From contig NZ_JAPDDS010000005.1 in NCBI RefSeq assembly GCF_025950085.1, positions 124,001-188,000 on the forward strand: DNA of 64,000 bases. The letters run 5' to 3'. Positions within the stretch are counted from its first letter, which is position 1. Each line of letters opens with the position of its first letter. The DNA is from Luteolibacter flavescens (GTDB lineage Bacteria; Verrucomicrobiota; Verrucomicrobiia; Verrucomicrobiales; Akkermansiaceae). Shown here piece by piece: positions 1 to 9,600 of this stretch. The notes beneath the pieces were generated by a model. The model was not told the origin of the DNA, did no database searches, and worked only from the letters and a program-made list of their open reading frames with translations. A program made the position numbers and the translations under genes.

Positions 1-420
1 CAGCCCGAGGCCGTGGGTGTTCAATTCCTCGCGCAGCGATGCCTCGATGCCGGAGAAGTAGAGCGGCGTCTGAAAGTAGCCGAAGAGCAGCGCATCCGCG
101 GGGACATCGAAGACGCGCGGGTCGAAGGCATGGTCATCGTCCCGCTCCGTGAATCCCGGGATGCCGCGCAATTGCCAGCGGTGCTTTCCCGTGGCCTTCC
201 GCAGCGCGCGCGATGCCAACGTGAGCGGACGTACGATGCGGGCCTTGCCCGAGGCCGGGCCGGGCAGGTCGCGCAGGCACTTCACCTCGCCCCAGCCTTC
301 GGCATTGAACCACGACGCATCCATCACCAGCGGCACGCCATGCTTTTCCGACAGCACCCGCCCCAGCGCATACTGGAAGAGGTTGTTGCCGAGGCGGCCG
401 AGCATCACGACGCGGATCAT
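1..420 (-). CDS. Alpha-1,2-fucosyltransferase, GT11 family (3' end cut by window edge)
   Basis: Only the first 140 codons are inside the window; the gene continues past position 1. The N-terminus carries the GT11 hallmark GRLGNNLFQYALG at residues 8-20, the family's G-x-LGNQ-x-FQYA signature. The enzyme would transfer L-fucose from GDP-fucose to a galactose-type acceptor on the cytoplasmic side. The family's conserved H-x-R-x-D-type motif lies beyond the edge and cannot be checked. The start is an ATG sharing ATGA with the stop of the gene upstream, so translation is probably coupled. The GDP-fucose genes at 44.5-46.7 kb would supply its donor. Family assignment is good; linkage and acceptor are inference. 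Confidence 0.8.
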   Translation of the reverse strand, partial: MIRVVMLGRLGNNLFQYALGRVLSEKHGVPLVMDASWFNAEGWGEVKCLRDLPGPASGKARIVRPLTLASRALRKATGKHRWQLRGIPGFTERDDDHAFDPRVFDVPADALLFGYFQTPLYFSGIEASLREELNTHGLGL

Positions 421-1679
421 CCTTGTGTCGCCTTTCGCGATGGAATCGCCAGCCATGCCGGAAGCGTGCGGCCGAAGAGGAACATCAGCCCGAGGAAGAC
501 CGCCCAATTCGCGCCCTCGTCGATCACCACGCTGGCCTGGCTGCCATGGGGGATGCCGCGCAGCACGCCCCAGATCCCGATGGACCAGCAGGACGCGAGG
601 ATGCAGGCGAGCATCAGCAGGGATGACCACTTCACCACCGGAGACGCCTGGCGGCACATCGCCGCGAGCAGAGGGATCGTGAAGGCGAGGAACATCAGCC
701 GGTAGTCCCAATTGCTGCCGAGCAGGAAGGTCCCGCAGTAGATCATCGCCCCGGCGCGGAAGGCGGTGATGGCGCGTGCATCCGCGCCGATGCCTTCACG
801 CTTCCCGGTGAATGCGCCGAGGGCCAGTAGGCCGATCCCCACGGCGGTCATCGCGTGGGAGCCGATGCGGGCCGCATTCGCGAGGTGTGGCAGCTCCTCC
901 GCCACGCGCAGCGCGGTCACGTCCCGGCCATAGGATGCGGCGATGCCGACCGGCGTGGTGCTCTTGATCCGCTGGAGCTCGCCAAGCTGCGTCCACCCGT
1001 AGATGCCCGTGCCCAGCACGAGGATGGCGCAGAGCCACAGGCACAGCCGCTTCCGGAAGCCGAGGATAGCCGCGAGCCCGAAGGCCGGGAACATCTTCAG
1101 CACGAAGGCCGCGACAATGGCCGAGACGCCGGCGACCTGGGCCGCCCCGCGCGAGTGCGAGATCCCCACGATGCCCAGCGCCACGAGGAAGAACATGAAC
1201 TGGTCGATATTTCCCGCCTTCACCCCCATCATCACCGCGGGCGACATCATCACCAGCAGCAGGCAGATCGCGGGGAACCACCCGGTGCGCCTGCCGGGGA
1301 AAACGAGGAAGCCGAGGAAGAGCGATGCCGTGAGCCAGAGCGCCAGCTCACCGGTGCGGGATTGGTCGAAGCCGAATTCCCCGAGCGCGAGCCAGACGAG
1401 CGGGTAGTTGAAGGGGCGTCCCCATGGGTCGCGCGGATTCGCGACGGTGGGGTCGATGCCTTCCCGCACGCTCTCGATCGCGGAGGTGATGCTGCGCGCA
1501 TCCTCGAAGTCGGGCGTGTGGACATTCAGCCCCCACGCGCCGAAGACACGCACCTGTCCGGACACCTGCAGCGCGATGGCGAAGAGCAGGATCGCGGGTA
1601 TCGCGAGCAGCCACCACTTCCAGCCGCCACGCTGCCGCGTCACGGTCGCGTCGATCCCGTCATCCTTCATCTGCTGCAC
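417..1679 (-). CDS. Polytopic membrane glycosyltransferase-like protein (GT87/DUF2029-like)
   Basis: The 420-residue protein has about ten hydrophobic segments after a short basic N-terminus. An acidic stretch (DFEDARS, about residues 57-63) lies in the first extracytoplasmic loop and an NYPLVW motif follows near residue 92. This is the layout of GT-C fold, polyprenyl-phosphate-sugar-dependent transferases of the GT87 type. Such enzymes add a sugar on the outer face of the membrane. It lies 3 nt after the gene to its right and overlaps the fucosyltransferase start by 4 nt (ATGA). The family call rests on topology and motif position only; a Wzy-like role is a possible alternative. Confidence 0.55.
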   Translation of the reverse strand: MQQMKDDGIDATVTRQRGGWKWWLLAIPAILLFAIALQVSGQVRVFGAWGLNVHTPDFEDARSITSAIESVREGIDPTVANPRDPWGRPFNYPLVWLALGEFGFDQSRTGELALWLTASLFLGFLVFPGRRTGWFPAICLLLVMMSPAVMMGVKAGNIDQFMFFLVALGIVGISHSRGAAQVAGVSAIVAAFVLKMFPAFGLAAILGFRKRLCLWLCAILVLGTGIYGWTQLGELQRIKSTTPVGIAASYGRDVTALRVAEELPHLANAARIGSHAMTAVGIGLLALGAFTGKREGIGADARAITAFRAGAMIYCGTFLLGSNWDYRLMFLAFTIPLLAAMCRQASPVVKWSSLLMLACILASCWSIGIWGVLRGIPHGSQASVVIDEGANWAVFLGLMFLFGRTLPAWLAIPSRKATQG

Positions 1680-1682
1680 AGC

Positions 1683-2573
1683 TTACGAGGGTTTCGTCCA
1701 CGTGATGAGCGTCACGCCGCCGAGGTGGTCGCTCGGGCCGAGCAGGTCGCTGGCGGGATCGAGCCTGGCGGGGATGCCTGCCGCGTGCAGCGCCGCGACG
1801 AGGGCATTGTCGTCACGGCCACCGATGGAGCGCGCGAAGACATTCGCATTGCTGACGATCATGCCCGAGGTGGATGCCCGGAGATAGCGACCGATGTAGT
1901 GGTCCTGCAACTCGCCGGTCAGCTCGGTGAAGGCGTAGTTCGAGATCACGCAGTAGTCACCGTCGGGTCCGCTGTCGGTGGCGGGTGTGGCAAATTCCGC
2001 GAGACCGTTTTCGCCCAGCATCTTCATGGCCGCCTCCGTCACCGGAGGCAGGTCCGCGAGCGTGGTGCGGGCACCGGAGACGATGGCATTCATCGCGGCG
2101 AGCCCGCCGTAGCCGACGCCGATCTCCACGATGGTGCCGCCTTGCTTCACCAGGCCGTGATCGCGCAGCCACAGCGCGTGGGAGAGGTAGCGCAGCGTGG
2201 TGGGGCTGTAGGGTGCGGGCGTGCCCAGCAGCAGCGCGGGCCACAGCACCGGATCTCCCCACGAGTTCACGGCGCGCACGCGCGGATCGCGGAGCAGTTC
2301 CGGAGCGGCTGTTAGAATCCTCCGCGCATGGTAGCGGCCATCGCTGGGGCCCAGCGTTTCCACCACCTCGCGCACCGCACGCTCGCGGCGGAAGCCCCGG
2401 CTGGTACCGCCGCCGCGGGCGAGCACGGCGCAGGCATCCGGCCACGCCATGGTGCCGGAGACACTGCCTTCGCGTCCTGCTTGGCCGGACTCGCCGAGGG
2501 TGTCCGTGGTCTTGCGCGAGCTCCACTCCAGCCAGAGGCGGTCGTGCAGCCTGTCGATGAATCTTCTTTTCAC
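1683..2573 (-). CDS. Putative sugar O-methyltransferase (TIGR04371-like)
   Basis: This is a SAM-dependent methyltransferase of about 296 residues. The nucleotide-binding motif IVEIGVGYGG is at about residues 148-157. It is preceded by the SWGDP and SPTTLRYLSHA blocks that I recall as typical of the putative sugar O-methyltransferase family of polysaccharide loci. The reading frame is open further upstream, but a GTG at 2573 overlaps the preceding stop as GTGA and fits the tight packing of this operon, so I chose it. The protein would methylate a hydroxyl on a glycan or nucleotide sugar; the exact substrate is unknown. Confidence 0.7.
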   Translation of the reverse strand: MKRRFIDRLHDRLWLEWSSRKTTDTLGESGQAGREGSVSGTMAWPDACAVLARGGGTSRGFRRERAVREVVETLGPSDGRYHARRILTAAPELLRDPRVRAVNSWGDPVLWPALLLGTPAPYSPTTLRYLSHALWLRDHGLVKQGGTIVEIGVGYGGLAAMNAIVSGARTTLADLPPVTEAAMKMLGENGLAEFATPATDSGPDGDYCVISNYAFTELTGELQDHYIGRYLRASTSGMIVSNANVFARSIGGRDDNALVAALHAAGIPARLDPASDLLGPSDHLGGVTLITWTKPS

Positions 2574-3343
2574 GGGGATGTGCGGATGGCGCAGAGGATG
2601 CCGACGCCTGCCTGGCAGCCGTGGTGATTCCGCGCTGCTTCGGACTGCCAATCGACCTCCGGGTGCAGGCGCGTGGCGTCGTCCACCACGGCGAAGCGCT
2701 CGATCTGCCAGCCGTCGCGGAACCATCCGGTCACGGTGGAGGCGGCGAAGATGCGGTGGGCATTGAATTCCACGCGCTCCGGTCCGATGGGGGTGGAGAG
2801 GTAAAAGCGCCCGCCCGGCTTCACCATGCGCTTGAGTTGCTCGAGGCCCTTCAGGTGCCCCAGCGGATCGATGTCGTCACCGTAGCGGCCGAGGCCGAAG
2901 TGCTCGATGGTGTGCAGGCAGGAGAGCGAGTCCGTGCAGGCGATCCACTCGGGCGGCAGCTCCGCGGAAAGGTCCACCTGGTGGAAGCGCACATTCGGCA
3001 CCGCCACCGGCTGCGGGCGGATGTCCAGCACATCGACCTCGCGGAAGACGGCCAAGTGGCCGATGAAGCCGTCGAGCCGCGAGCCGACATCCACGTGGCG
3101 CTGCGGCTGATCTGTTAGAATCCACTTTGCGACTTGCAGGTCCTGGAAGAAGTAGGCGCCGAGGTGACCGGAGGACTCGCCGAATTCCGTCAGCATCGGC
3201 AAGTCATCGCCCAGCGGGATCGCGTCCGCTCCGGGCATGCCGCGATAGCGCTCGCGGTCGCGCGTGAAGCGCTGCCAGCCTGACACGGCGGTGGGAAAGC
3301 GCCGCGGGTCGAAGCCGGCGGCCCTGAGGATGGCTCGGATCAT
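2570..3343 (-). CDS. DUF268 family protein, methyltransferase-like
   Basis: The 257-residue protein matches the DUF268 pattern: YFFQDLQVAKWI, HVDVGSRLDGFIGHL, VDVLDIRP, SLSCLHTIEHFGLGRYGD, then a KPGG-RFYLSTPIG segment. The glycine-rich GSRLDGF and the LKRMVKPGG block resemble a degenerate Rossmann methyltransferase fold. The family is common in O-antigen and exopolysaccharide clusters, with no firmly established reaction that I know of. The ATG at 3343 overlaps the upstream stop (ATGA), so the longer in-frame extension into the upstream gene is rejected. It lies between a double glycosyltransferase and a sugar O-methyltransferase, suggesting glycan modification. Confidence 0.75.
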   Translation of the reverse strand: MIRAILRAAGFDPRRFPTAVSGWQRFTRDRERYRGMPGADAIPLGDDLPMLTEFGESSGHLGAYFFQDLQVAKWILTDQPQRHVDVGSRLDGFIGHLAVFREVDVLDIRPQPVAVPNVRFHQVDLSAELPPEWIACTDSLSCLHTIEHFGLGRYGDDIDPLGHLKGLEQLKRMVKPGGRFYLSTPIGPERVEFNAHRIFAASTVTGWFRDGWQIERFAVVDDATRLHPEVDWQSEAARNHHGCQAGVGILCAIRTSP

Positions 3344-5694
3344 GATCGTCGGTGGGTGCGGGCCAGCTCGTGGAAGACCGTGACCATGTGGTCCGCCACG
3401 ACGCGCGCGGAGTATCTTTCCCGCAGTGCCAGGCCCCATGCGCGCACTTGCTCCGGTGGCAGCGCGAGCACCTCGTCCAGCGCGCTGAAGAGGCTGGCCG
3501 GTTCGTCGAGACGGATGCCGCCGCGGCTTGCAGCATCGCCCAGCACTTCCTCGATCGAGGTGCCCAGCGTGAAGCAGACCGGCGTGCCGAGGAAGTAGGC
3601 CTCCACCGCGGGCAGGCCGAAGCCCTCGATCTCCGACGGGAAAATCAGCGCGCGCGCCCGCTCGAATTGCTGCTGCAGCTCCGCGTCATCGAGGAAGGGC
3701 AGGCGCTCCACCTGCGGGCAGGTTTTCGCGAGCTCCACCACTTCTTCCGGCATCCTGCCCACCACGTGCAGCTTCGGCAGGTCGGTGCGGGTGCGCGATG
3801 CCTCGGCCCACTGGCGGATCAGCCAGGCGGTGCGCTTGTGCGGCTCGCGCGAGCCGAGGTGCAGGACGTAGTTTTCCTTCTCCGGCGCGACCGGCTGTGG
3901 GACGCCCTCGTAGGTGCAGGGCTCGTAGGTCACGGTCACCGGCTTCGCGGGGATGCCGTGGCGCTCCATGAATCCCAGGATCTGCTCGCGCGCCGCTTCC
4001 GAGATCGTGAGGATGCCATCGGCGTGCCGCAGCGTGTGCTTCAGCATGTTCGCCCAGTAGCGGTACTCCATCTCCGTCCGCCACTCGGGATAGTGGTCCG
4101 CGTAGTACTGGATGATCGTGTCGTGGATGGTCACCGCGGACGGCGTGGCCATGGCATGCAGCCGCGGGAGGAAGCCCTTCGGGAAATAGAAGACACCCGG
4201 CGGATGGTCCTGCTGCCACAGCGGATGCAGGTGATCGGTCACCACCCGGGAAAATTTCCCGCGCGTGGTCCACGGCACCATCAGGGTCTCGGTGCCCGCC
4301 GGCATCTGCACGGACGAGCGCGAGGTGATGCCCTTCAGCCACAGGTCGCCGCGATCGGCCAGCTCCTTCAGCAGCACCTCGGTCATGCGGGAGATGCCGA
4401 GGCTTCGTCCAAGCTTCGGATTCTGGTCCGCCAGATAGACCTGCACGGTGAGCTTCGACGGAGCTTTGCGGACGTGGCCCGGGCCTTCCGCTAGGGACTC
4501 CAGCGTGGAGGTGATCGAGCGGCAGAAGTCCTTCCTGCCATAGCGGCTCAGGAAGGTCCCGCGGAGTTCCCGGTGGATCTCCATCCCGTCTCCGGCGAGG
4601 AGCGCGTCACAGCACCTGCGGAGCGCGTCGGAGAGAGCGGGCGCGTCGGCGACCGGGGCGAGGAATGGATAGCGCTCCGGCAGCACGCCCTGCACGCCGT
4701 CCGATGCCGCGGCCACGACCGCGAGCCCGGAGGCCATCGCCTCAGCCACCGTGAGGCCGAAGCTTTCCCAGCGGCTCGCTGCGATGAAGAGGTCGTGGCT
4801 CGCGAGGCAGTCGATCTTCTCGGCGCCCGTCACATAGCCCCTTTGCGTCACCGTCAGGCGCTGCGGGAAATTCCGCTCCAGCGATTGCAGGCGCTCGTCA
4901 AAGGACGTGCGGCACGCCGGCAGGATGCCGCCTGCGATGGTCAGGTCCATTTCCCAGGTCTGCGGCGCGGCGGCGAGGAAAAGCCCCACCGCATCCAGCA
5001 TGTCGAAGAGGCCCTTCTCCACCGTGCCCACCGACATGTAGAGCGCGCGGAAGCGCGGGCTCGACTCGCCGACCAGCTCACGGGTGCGCACCTCGCGCTC
5101 GGCGGCGATCTTCTCCGCTGTCGCCTCGCACGGGTCCTCAATCCCGTTGTAGATCAGCTCCGAGGACTTCGAGTCGATGACCTCGGCGTCCTTCGTGGAA
5201 TGTGGTGTCAGGACGATGGACAGGGCGGGCGACTCCAGCACCCGCGCGCTGATCCGCCGGGCGATCCGGTCCAGCCACTTCGGCCCCGGCAGCTTCAGAC
5301 GATCCGAGCCGTGCGCCCATTCGCCATGTCCGATGGCGTGCCAGTGAAATGCGACCTGATGGTAAAAGGGCCGCAGGCAGCCGAGCACCAGCCAGTCCCG
5401 CAGCACCGCGCTCCACCGCACCGGGCCGGGCACGTAGTAGAGCACCCGCGGGCGGTGGCGCATCCAGAGGTAGAGCGCGCGCGTGATGAAGTCTCCCAGG
5501 CGCGCGAACTTCGTCCAGTTCGTGCCGCCGATGTCCTCCATCGTATCGGAGAAGCGCGCATTCACGTGATGCACCTCCAGTTCCGGTGTCTCCTCGCGCA
5601 GGCCATCCAGCATGAGCTTCACCATGCGGCTCTGCCCGTGCTCCGGCGGTGGGACCTGGGCGAAGACGACGATGCTGGGTGACTCGGACGGCAC
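3340..5694 (-). CDS. Double glycosyltransferase (two GT4 domains fused)
   Basis: The 784-residue protein has two consecutive GT4 (GT-B fold) units. The first, about residues 1-395, begins IVVFAQVPPPEHGQSRM and ends with the donor-site block SRWESFGLTVAEAMASG. The second, about 410-784, begins VQVYLADQNPKLGRSLGISRM, has VLHLGSREPHKRT as the start of its C-terminal lobe, and ends with the donor-site block SEIEGFGLPAVEAYFLGTP. Each E-x7-E type motif looks intact, so both halves may be active and add two sugars in succession. Typical single GT4 enzymes are 350-420 residues. It overlaps the DUF268 gene by 4 nt. Donors and acceptors are unknown. Confidence 0.85.
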   Translation of the reverse strand: MPSESPSIVVFAQVPPPEHGQSRMVKLMLDGLREETPELEVHHVNARFSDTMEDIGGTNWTKFARLGDFITRALYLWMRHRPRVLYYVPGPVRWSAVLRDWLVLGCLRPFYHQVAFHWHAIGHGEWAHGSDRLKLPGPKWLDRIARRISARVLESPALSIVLTPHSTKDAEVIDSKSSELIYNGIEDPCEATAEKIAAEREVRTRELVGESSPRFRALYMSVGTVEKGLFDMLDAVGLFLAAAPQTWEMDLTIAGGILPACRTSFDERLQSLERNFPQRLTVTQRGYVTGAEKIDCLASHDLFIAASRWESFGLTVAEAMASGLAVVAAASDGVQGVLPERYPFLAPVADAPALSDALRRCCDALLAGDGMEIHRELRGTFLSRYGRKDFCRSITSTLESLAEGPGHVRKAPSKLTVQVYLADQNPKLGRSLGISRMTEVLLKELADRGDLWLKGITSRSSVQMPAGTETLMVPWTTRGKFSRVVTDHLHPLWQQDHPPGVFYFPKGFLPRLHAMATPSAVTIHDTIIQYYADHYPEWRTEMEYRYWANMLKHTLRHADGILTISEAAREQILGFMERHGIPAKPVTVTYEPCTYEGVPQPVAPEKENYVLHLGSREPHKRTAWLIRQWAEASRTRTDLPKLHVVGRMPEEVVELAKTCPQVERLPFLDDAELQQQFERARALIFPSEIEGFGLPAVEAYFLGTPVCFTLGTSIEEVLGDAASRGGIRLDEPASLFSALDEVLALPPEQVRAWGLALRERYSARVVADHMVTVFHELARTHRRS

Positions 5695-5744
5695 GAGAAA
5701 CGGATTTCGGGGAAATACGGGAGCTCCCTTGCCCCCGCGGATTT

Positions 5745-6536
5745 TCAGTGAAGCCGGCGGTGCGCCATCCAGCGCTTCGCCACACGCCGCACCTGATAGA
5801 GCTTCCGCAGCCCCTTCAGCAAGGACGGCGAGCCTAGGAATGACGGCAGCTTGCGGGCGGCGATGTGCTCCCGCTGGGCGCGCAGCCCTTCCTCGATCAT
5901 CCGCTGCCAGTGCTTCTGCGTGGTGCTCTCCTCATGCCAGCGGAATCCCGCCAGCGCCTCCGGCACGTAGCGGAAGCGGAATCCCGCCCGCGTGAGACGC
6001 AGGTAGTATTCCCAGTCCATGCAATTCCGGTAGCCGGTATCGAGCAGCTCGCCCGCTTCCAGCACGCGTCGGTTGTAAAAGGTGGCGGTGGAGGGGATGC
6101 AGCAGCCCACGAAGAGGAAATCCCACTCGTCCACCGGCGTGTCGTACTTCCGGCGGATCGGCGTGCCGTCTTCCTTCACGAAAACGCAGTCGCCGTGGAT
6201 CACGTCCGCCTCGGGATGCGCGAGTGCGAGCGCTTTCACTTTCGCCAGCGCGCCGGGCAGCAGGTAGTCGTCGCAATTCAGCCACATCACCCAGTCGCCG
6301 GTGGCCTTGCGGAAGCCCTTGTTGATCCCGTCGCTCATGCCGTCATCCGGCTCGCTGGTCCACTGGAGGTGCGGGTAGCGCCGCAGCACGTCCAGCGTCT
6401 CATCGGTCGAGCCCGCGTCGGTCACGATGTGCTCGAAGTCGATGCCGTCCTGGGAGAGGACGCTTTCGATGCACTGCGGGAGGAATCGCCCCTGGTTGAA
6501 GCTCGGGGTGATGATCGAGAAAGTCATCATCGTCAT
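5745..6536 (-). CDS. Glycosyltransferase family 2
   Basis: This 263-residue GT-A enzyme shows FSIITPSFNQGRFLPQCIES at the N-terminus, TDAGSTDETL as the nucleotide-binding block and WLNCDDYLLPGAL as the metal-binding DxD-like site. A GW-x-WHEESTT-type C-terminal part (about residues 185-205, FRWHEESTTQ) is usual in WcaA-like transferases. Three ATG codons (6536, 6530, 6527) could start it. It is preceded directly by an intrinsic terminator whose U-tract ends only about 3 nt before the first ATG, so it must be expressed by read-through or by an overlapping promoter. Sugar specificity cannot be told. Confidence 0.85.
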   Translation of the reverse strand: MTMMTFSIITPSFNQGRFLPQCIESVLSQDGIDFEHIVTDAGSTDETLDVLRRYPHLQWTSEPDDGMSDGINKGFRKATGDWVMWLNCDDYLLPGALAKVKALALAHPEADVIHGDCVFVKEDGTPIRRKYDTPVDEWDFLFVGCCIPSTATFYNRRVLEAGELLDTGYRNCMDWEYYLRLTRAGFRFRYVPEALAGFRWHEESTTQKHWQRMIEEGLRAQREHIAARKLPSFLGSPSLLKGLRKLYQVRRVAKRWMAHRRLH

Positions 6537-6538
6537 AG

Positions 6539-6574
6539 AAAAAGCACGCCGGCGGGGAAGGCTTCCGGCGTGCT
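6539..6574 (-). terminator. Intrinsic terminator after the sulfatase gene
   Basis: Read on the minus strand, AGCACGCCGG (6574-6565) pairs perfectly with CCGGCGTGCT (6552-6543) across a 12-nt loop and is followed by a run of T (6543-6539). This is a 10-bp GC-rich stem with a U-tract. It lies 58 nt after the sulfatase stop and abuts the ATG of the next glycosyltransferase gene. Confidence 0.8.
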
Positions 6575-6632
6575 CGGGGCGGAGGTTTTGGGTCCTCCGG
6601 GGGAAGGTGGGCGGCGCAATGCGCCGTGATTC

Positions 6633-9600
6633 TTACGAGACTCCCGTCAGGCTCACCTTGAGCCGGAAGAAGCGGGGGCCTGGGCCCGACTGCGGGAGAT
6701 CGACGGAAAGCGGTCCCGGCACTGCTGTCTCGCCCTGCGAAGGCGGCTGGATCCGGATGGGGCCCTGGCCGGGGATGGCCTGCCACGTGCGGAGATCGGT
6801 GCTTTCCTCCACCTGGTAGTCGCGGCCCGGCCTGCCGGTCCACTGGAGGTGCACATTCCCGGCGGAAACGGTGAACTCGTCCAGCTTGAGGCTTGAGTTG
6901 ATGTCGTTCGGGTCGGTTCCGGCGATTTCCTCCACCTCGTCGGGGATGCCGTCGCCATCGCTGTCCCCGGTGGGGTTCGTCGGGACGGTCAGGAAGATGG
7001 GGCGGCTCTGGTAGAGCGACTGCACCTCGGCATCGGTCAGGGCACGGTCGAAGATGCGCACTTCATCCAGCTTGCCCTTGAAGTTGTAGCCGCTGTTGTG
7101 ATTCGACCCGCCGATGCAGGGGACCAGTGAAGCGCCGGTTGCGAGCACGCGGCCCTCCGAGGACGAGATGGGGTCGAGCCGTCCGTCCACCCAGAGCTTC
7201 GTTTCGCGGACATTCACGTCCTCGCTGCCGTCGTGGTTGTCCACGACCACGGCCACGTGGTGCCAGCGTCCGTCATTCAGCGGGGTGGTGCCGGTGATGT
7301 GGCCGGTGCCATTGCCCACCTCCAGCTTCAGCGGCTGGTCGGAGGCCACGTTCGCCTGGTTGTCGAGCCGCACGAGGAAGCGTCCGCCGGTGATATTCGA
7401 GCCGTAGCTGAAGAGCGCCTGCAATTCCGGCGTGGATCTTGATGCCGTCTTCACCCAGCAGGCGAAGGTGCGCGGCGATTGTCCCGTCGGCAGCGCCATG
7501 CCGGGGAAGTCCACGCGGGCGTCGATGCCGTCAAAGGCCAGCGCCTTGTGGAAGCGGCCCGTGGTCCAGGCCTCGGCGGTATTCGTGAATCCGGCGAGAG
7601 TCCCGGTGATCGCCGTGCTGCCACCCACGCGGTTCACGCTGGTGCCTGCACCTTCCTCGAAGGGCAGCCAGATCTCGTTGTCGAAGAGCACCGTGGCCGC
7701 CACCTGCGAGGTGTGCTGGCTGAAGTTGTCGTTCGTGGCCACGTAGGGGAATTCGTCGTAGCCGAGGACGCCGTTGCCCGGGGTCAGCTTGAGCTGGTTG
7801 CCCGCGACGCCGGTGGTGCCCAGCAGCGTGGTGCCGGTCGAGAGCAGCGTGAGCGGCACCGCGCTCGTGTCGTTCGCGAGCACGTCGTAGGTGGCTTCCG
7901 TGCCGAGGCGGGCGGTGATGGCGTCCGGGCGGAGTTCCGGCGGCTGGCCTTCCACGAAGAGCGCGGAATTCGGCACCGCTTGCATGGTGATGCCCGGGCC
8001 CGAGTAGCGCAGGTTCAGCACGGGAGTGCCGGTGCGGTGGCGGTAGAAGAGGCGGATGGGGTGAAGGCCCGCCTGCAGATAGACCGGCTGCGAGGTCTTC
8101 GATGCGGTCCACTGGAAGTCATTGTCGATCACGTTCGCGTCGTGGACCCACAGGCTGCTGCTGTCGTTGGAATCCAGTGCGAAGGTATAGGCCCCCGTGG
8201 TGGGCACCGAGAGGTAGGCGGTGAAGGCCACGCCCGCATCGGTGGTCCGGGAGAGGGCGGCGGGGGTGATGGTGCCGCTGCGGCCTTCGCGGGTGGGGGT
8301 GAGGTTGCGGAAGTCGGGCAGGTAGTACCAGGTGCCCTCGTAAGTTTTCACGTGCGCGCCATTCGTCACGGACGGGAAGGTCACGGCGGGCATCGGTGCC
8401 GTGTCATAGGGGCGGGGGGCGAGGGCCTGCGGGATCCGCGAGGAGACGGCGATCGCCTGCATGCGTGCCTGCATCTCGGGCATCTGTGCGGCGAGGTTCG
8501 TGCCTTGGCCGGGGTCGGTCACCACGTTGTAGATCTTGAAGGGCGTGGCGGCGGAGCTGACGGTCATCCGCACTCCCATGAAGTTCCCGATGCGCACGGC
8601 CTGGCTCTGTCCCGTGGCTTCCCCGCGGTGATTCGGGAATTCCGTCCAGTTCGCGGTGGAGCCACCCGTCAAGTTGTACTCGAAGTAGAGGTAGTCGTGT
8701 TCCTTCGGGTTGGGCGCTTGCGTGAGCTGGGAGACCAGCGAGATGCCGTCCGTGTAGGAGGGTGCGGGAGCCGAGGCGAAGTCGGCGAAGGTGGCCAGCC
8801 AGTCCCAGTGGCCGGAGGGATTCGAGATCTGGCGGGGAGCGGCGATCTGGTTGGTGGCCGGGATGCGACCGGGCCACCATGCGATCGTCGGGGTGCGGAT
8901 GCCACCTTCCCACAGGTCGCGCTTGATGCCTTCGAAGTTCGCGAATCCCTTGAAGAACCGGGGGTCCTGCCCGTCCTCGGCCGCCGGGCCGTTGTCGGAG
9001 GTGAAGACGATCAGCGTGTTGTTGTCGATATTCAGGTCACGGAGCGTCTGGACGATGTCCGTCACCGAGTCATCGATGCGGCGGACCATCGAGACGTAGC
9101 GGCGCTGCACTTCCGGCCAGGCCGGATTCACCGAGCTGTGGAGGTTGGCGATGTTGTCCACCTTCGCCGGGTCGTTCGTGGCCGTGTTCGCGTAGGAGGG
9201 GGCGCCGGTCCACTGGATGCCGCCGTTCAGGCCCATGCCCGCCGGGTAGTCCTTGGTCGGCGGGATCTGGTTCTTGAAGTGCGGGGCGTCGTAGGCGAGG
9301 TAGAGGAAGAAGGGCCTGTCCGGCGTCTGCTGGGTGTCCTCGATGATCGTCTTCTTCGCGTAGGCGGTGAAGACGTCGGTGGTGTAGAGGTCGACGTAGG
9401 CGTCACTGATCAGGCCGTATTCATACACCAGCTTGGCTTCCTTGTCGGTCGTGCCATTCCGCGGGTAGTGCTCGTGGGCGTGATAGTGGGACCAGTAGCC
9501 GAGGAAGCTGTCGAATCCCCGGATGAGCGGGTGGGCGGGCAGGTTCCTGGTATTGGGTTCAGTCCTGTAGATGGTGCCGGCGATCCCCGCCTTGCCGACG

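Noticed and set aside
855-2315. A 486-codon plus-strand frame across two minus-strand genes
   Set aside because: It spans a gene boundary of the opposite strand and encodes a His/Arg/Glu-rich sequence without any motif.
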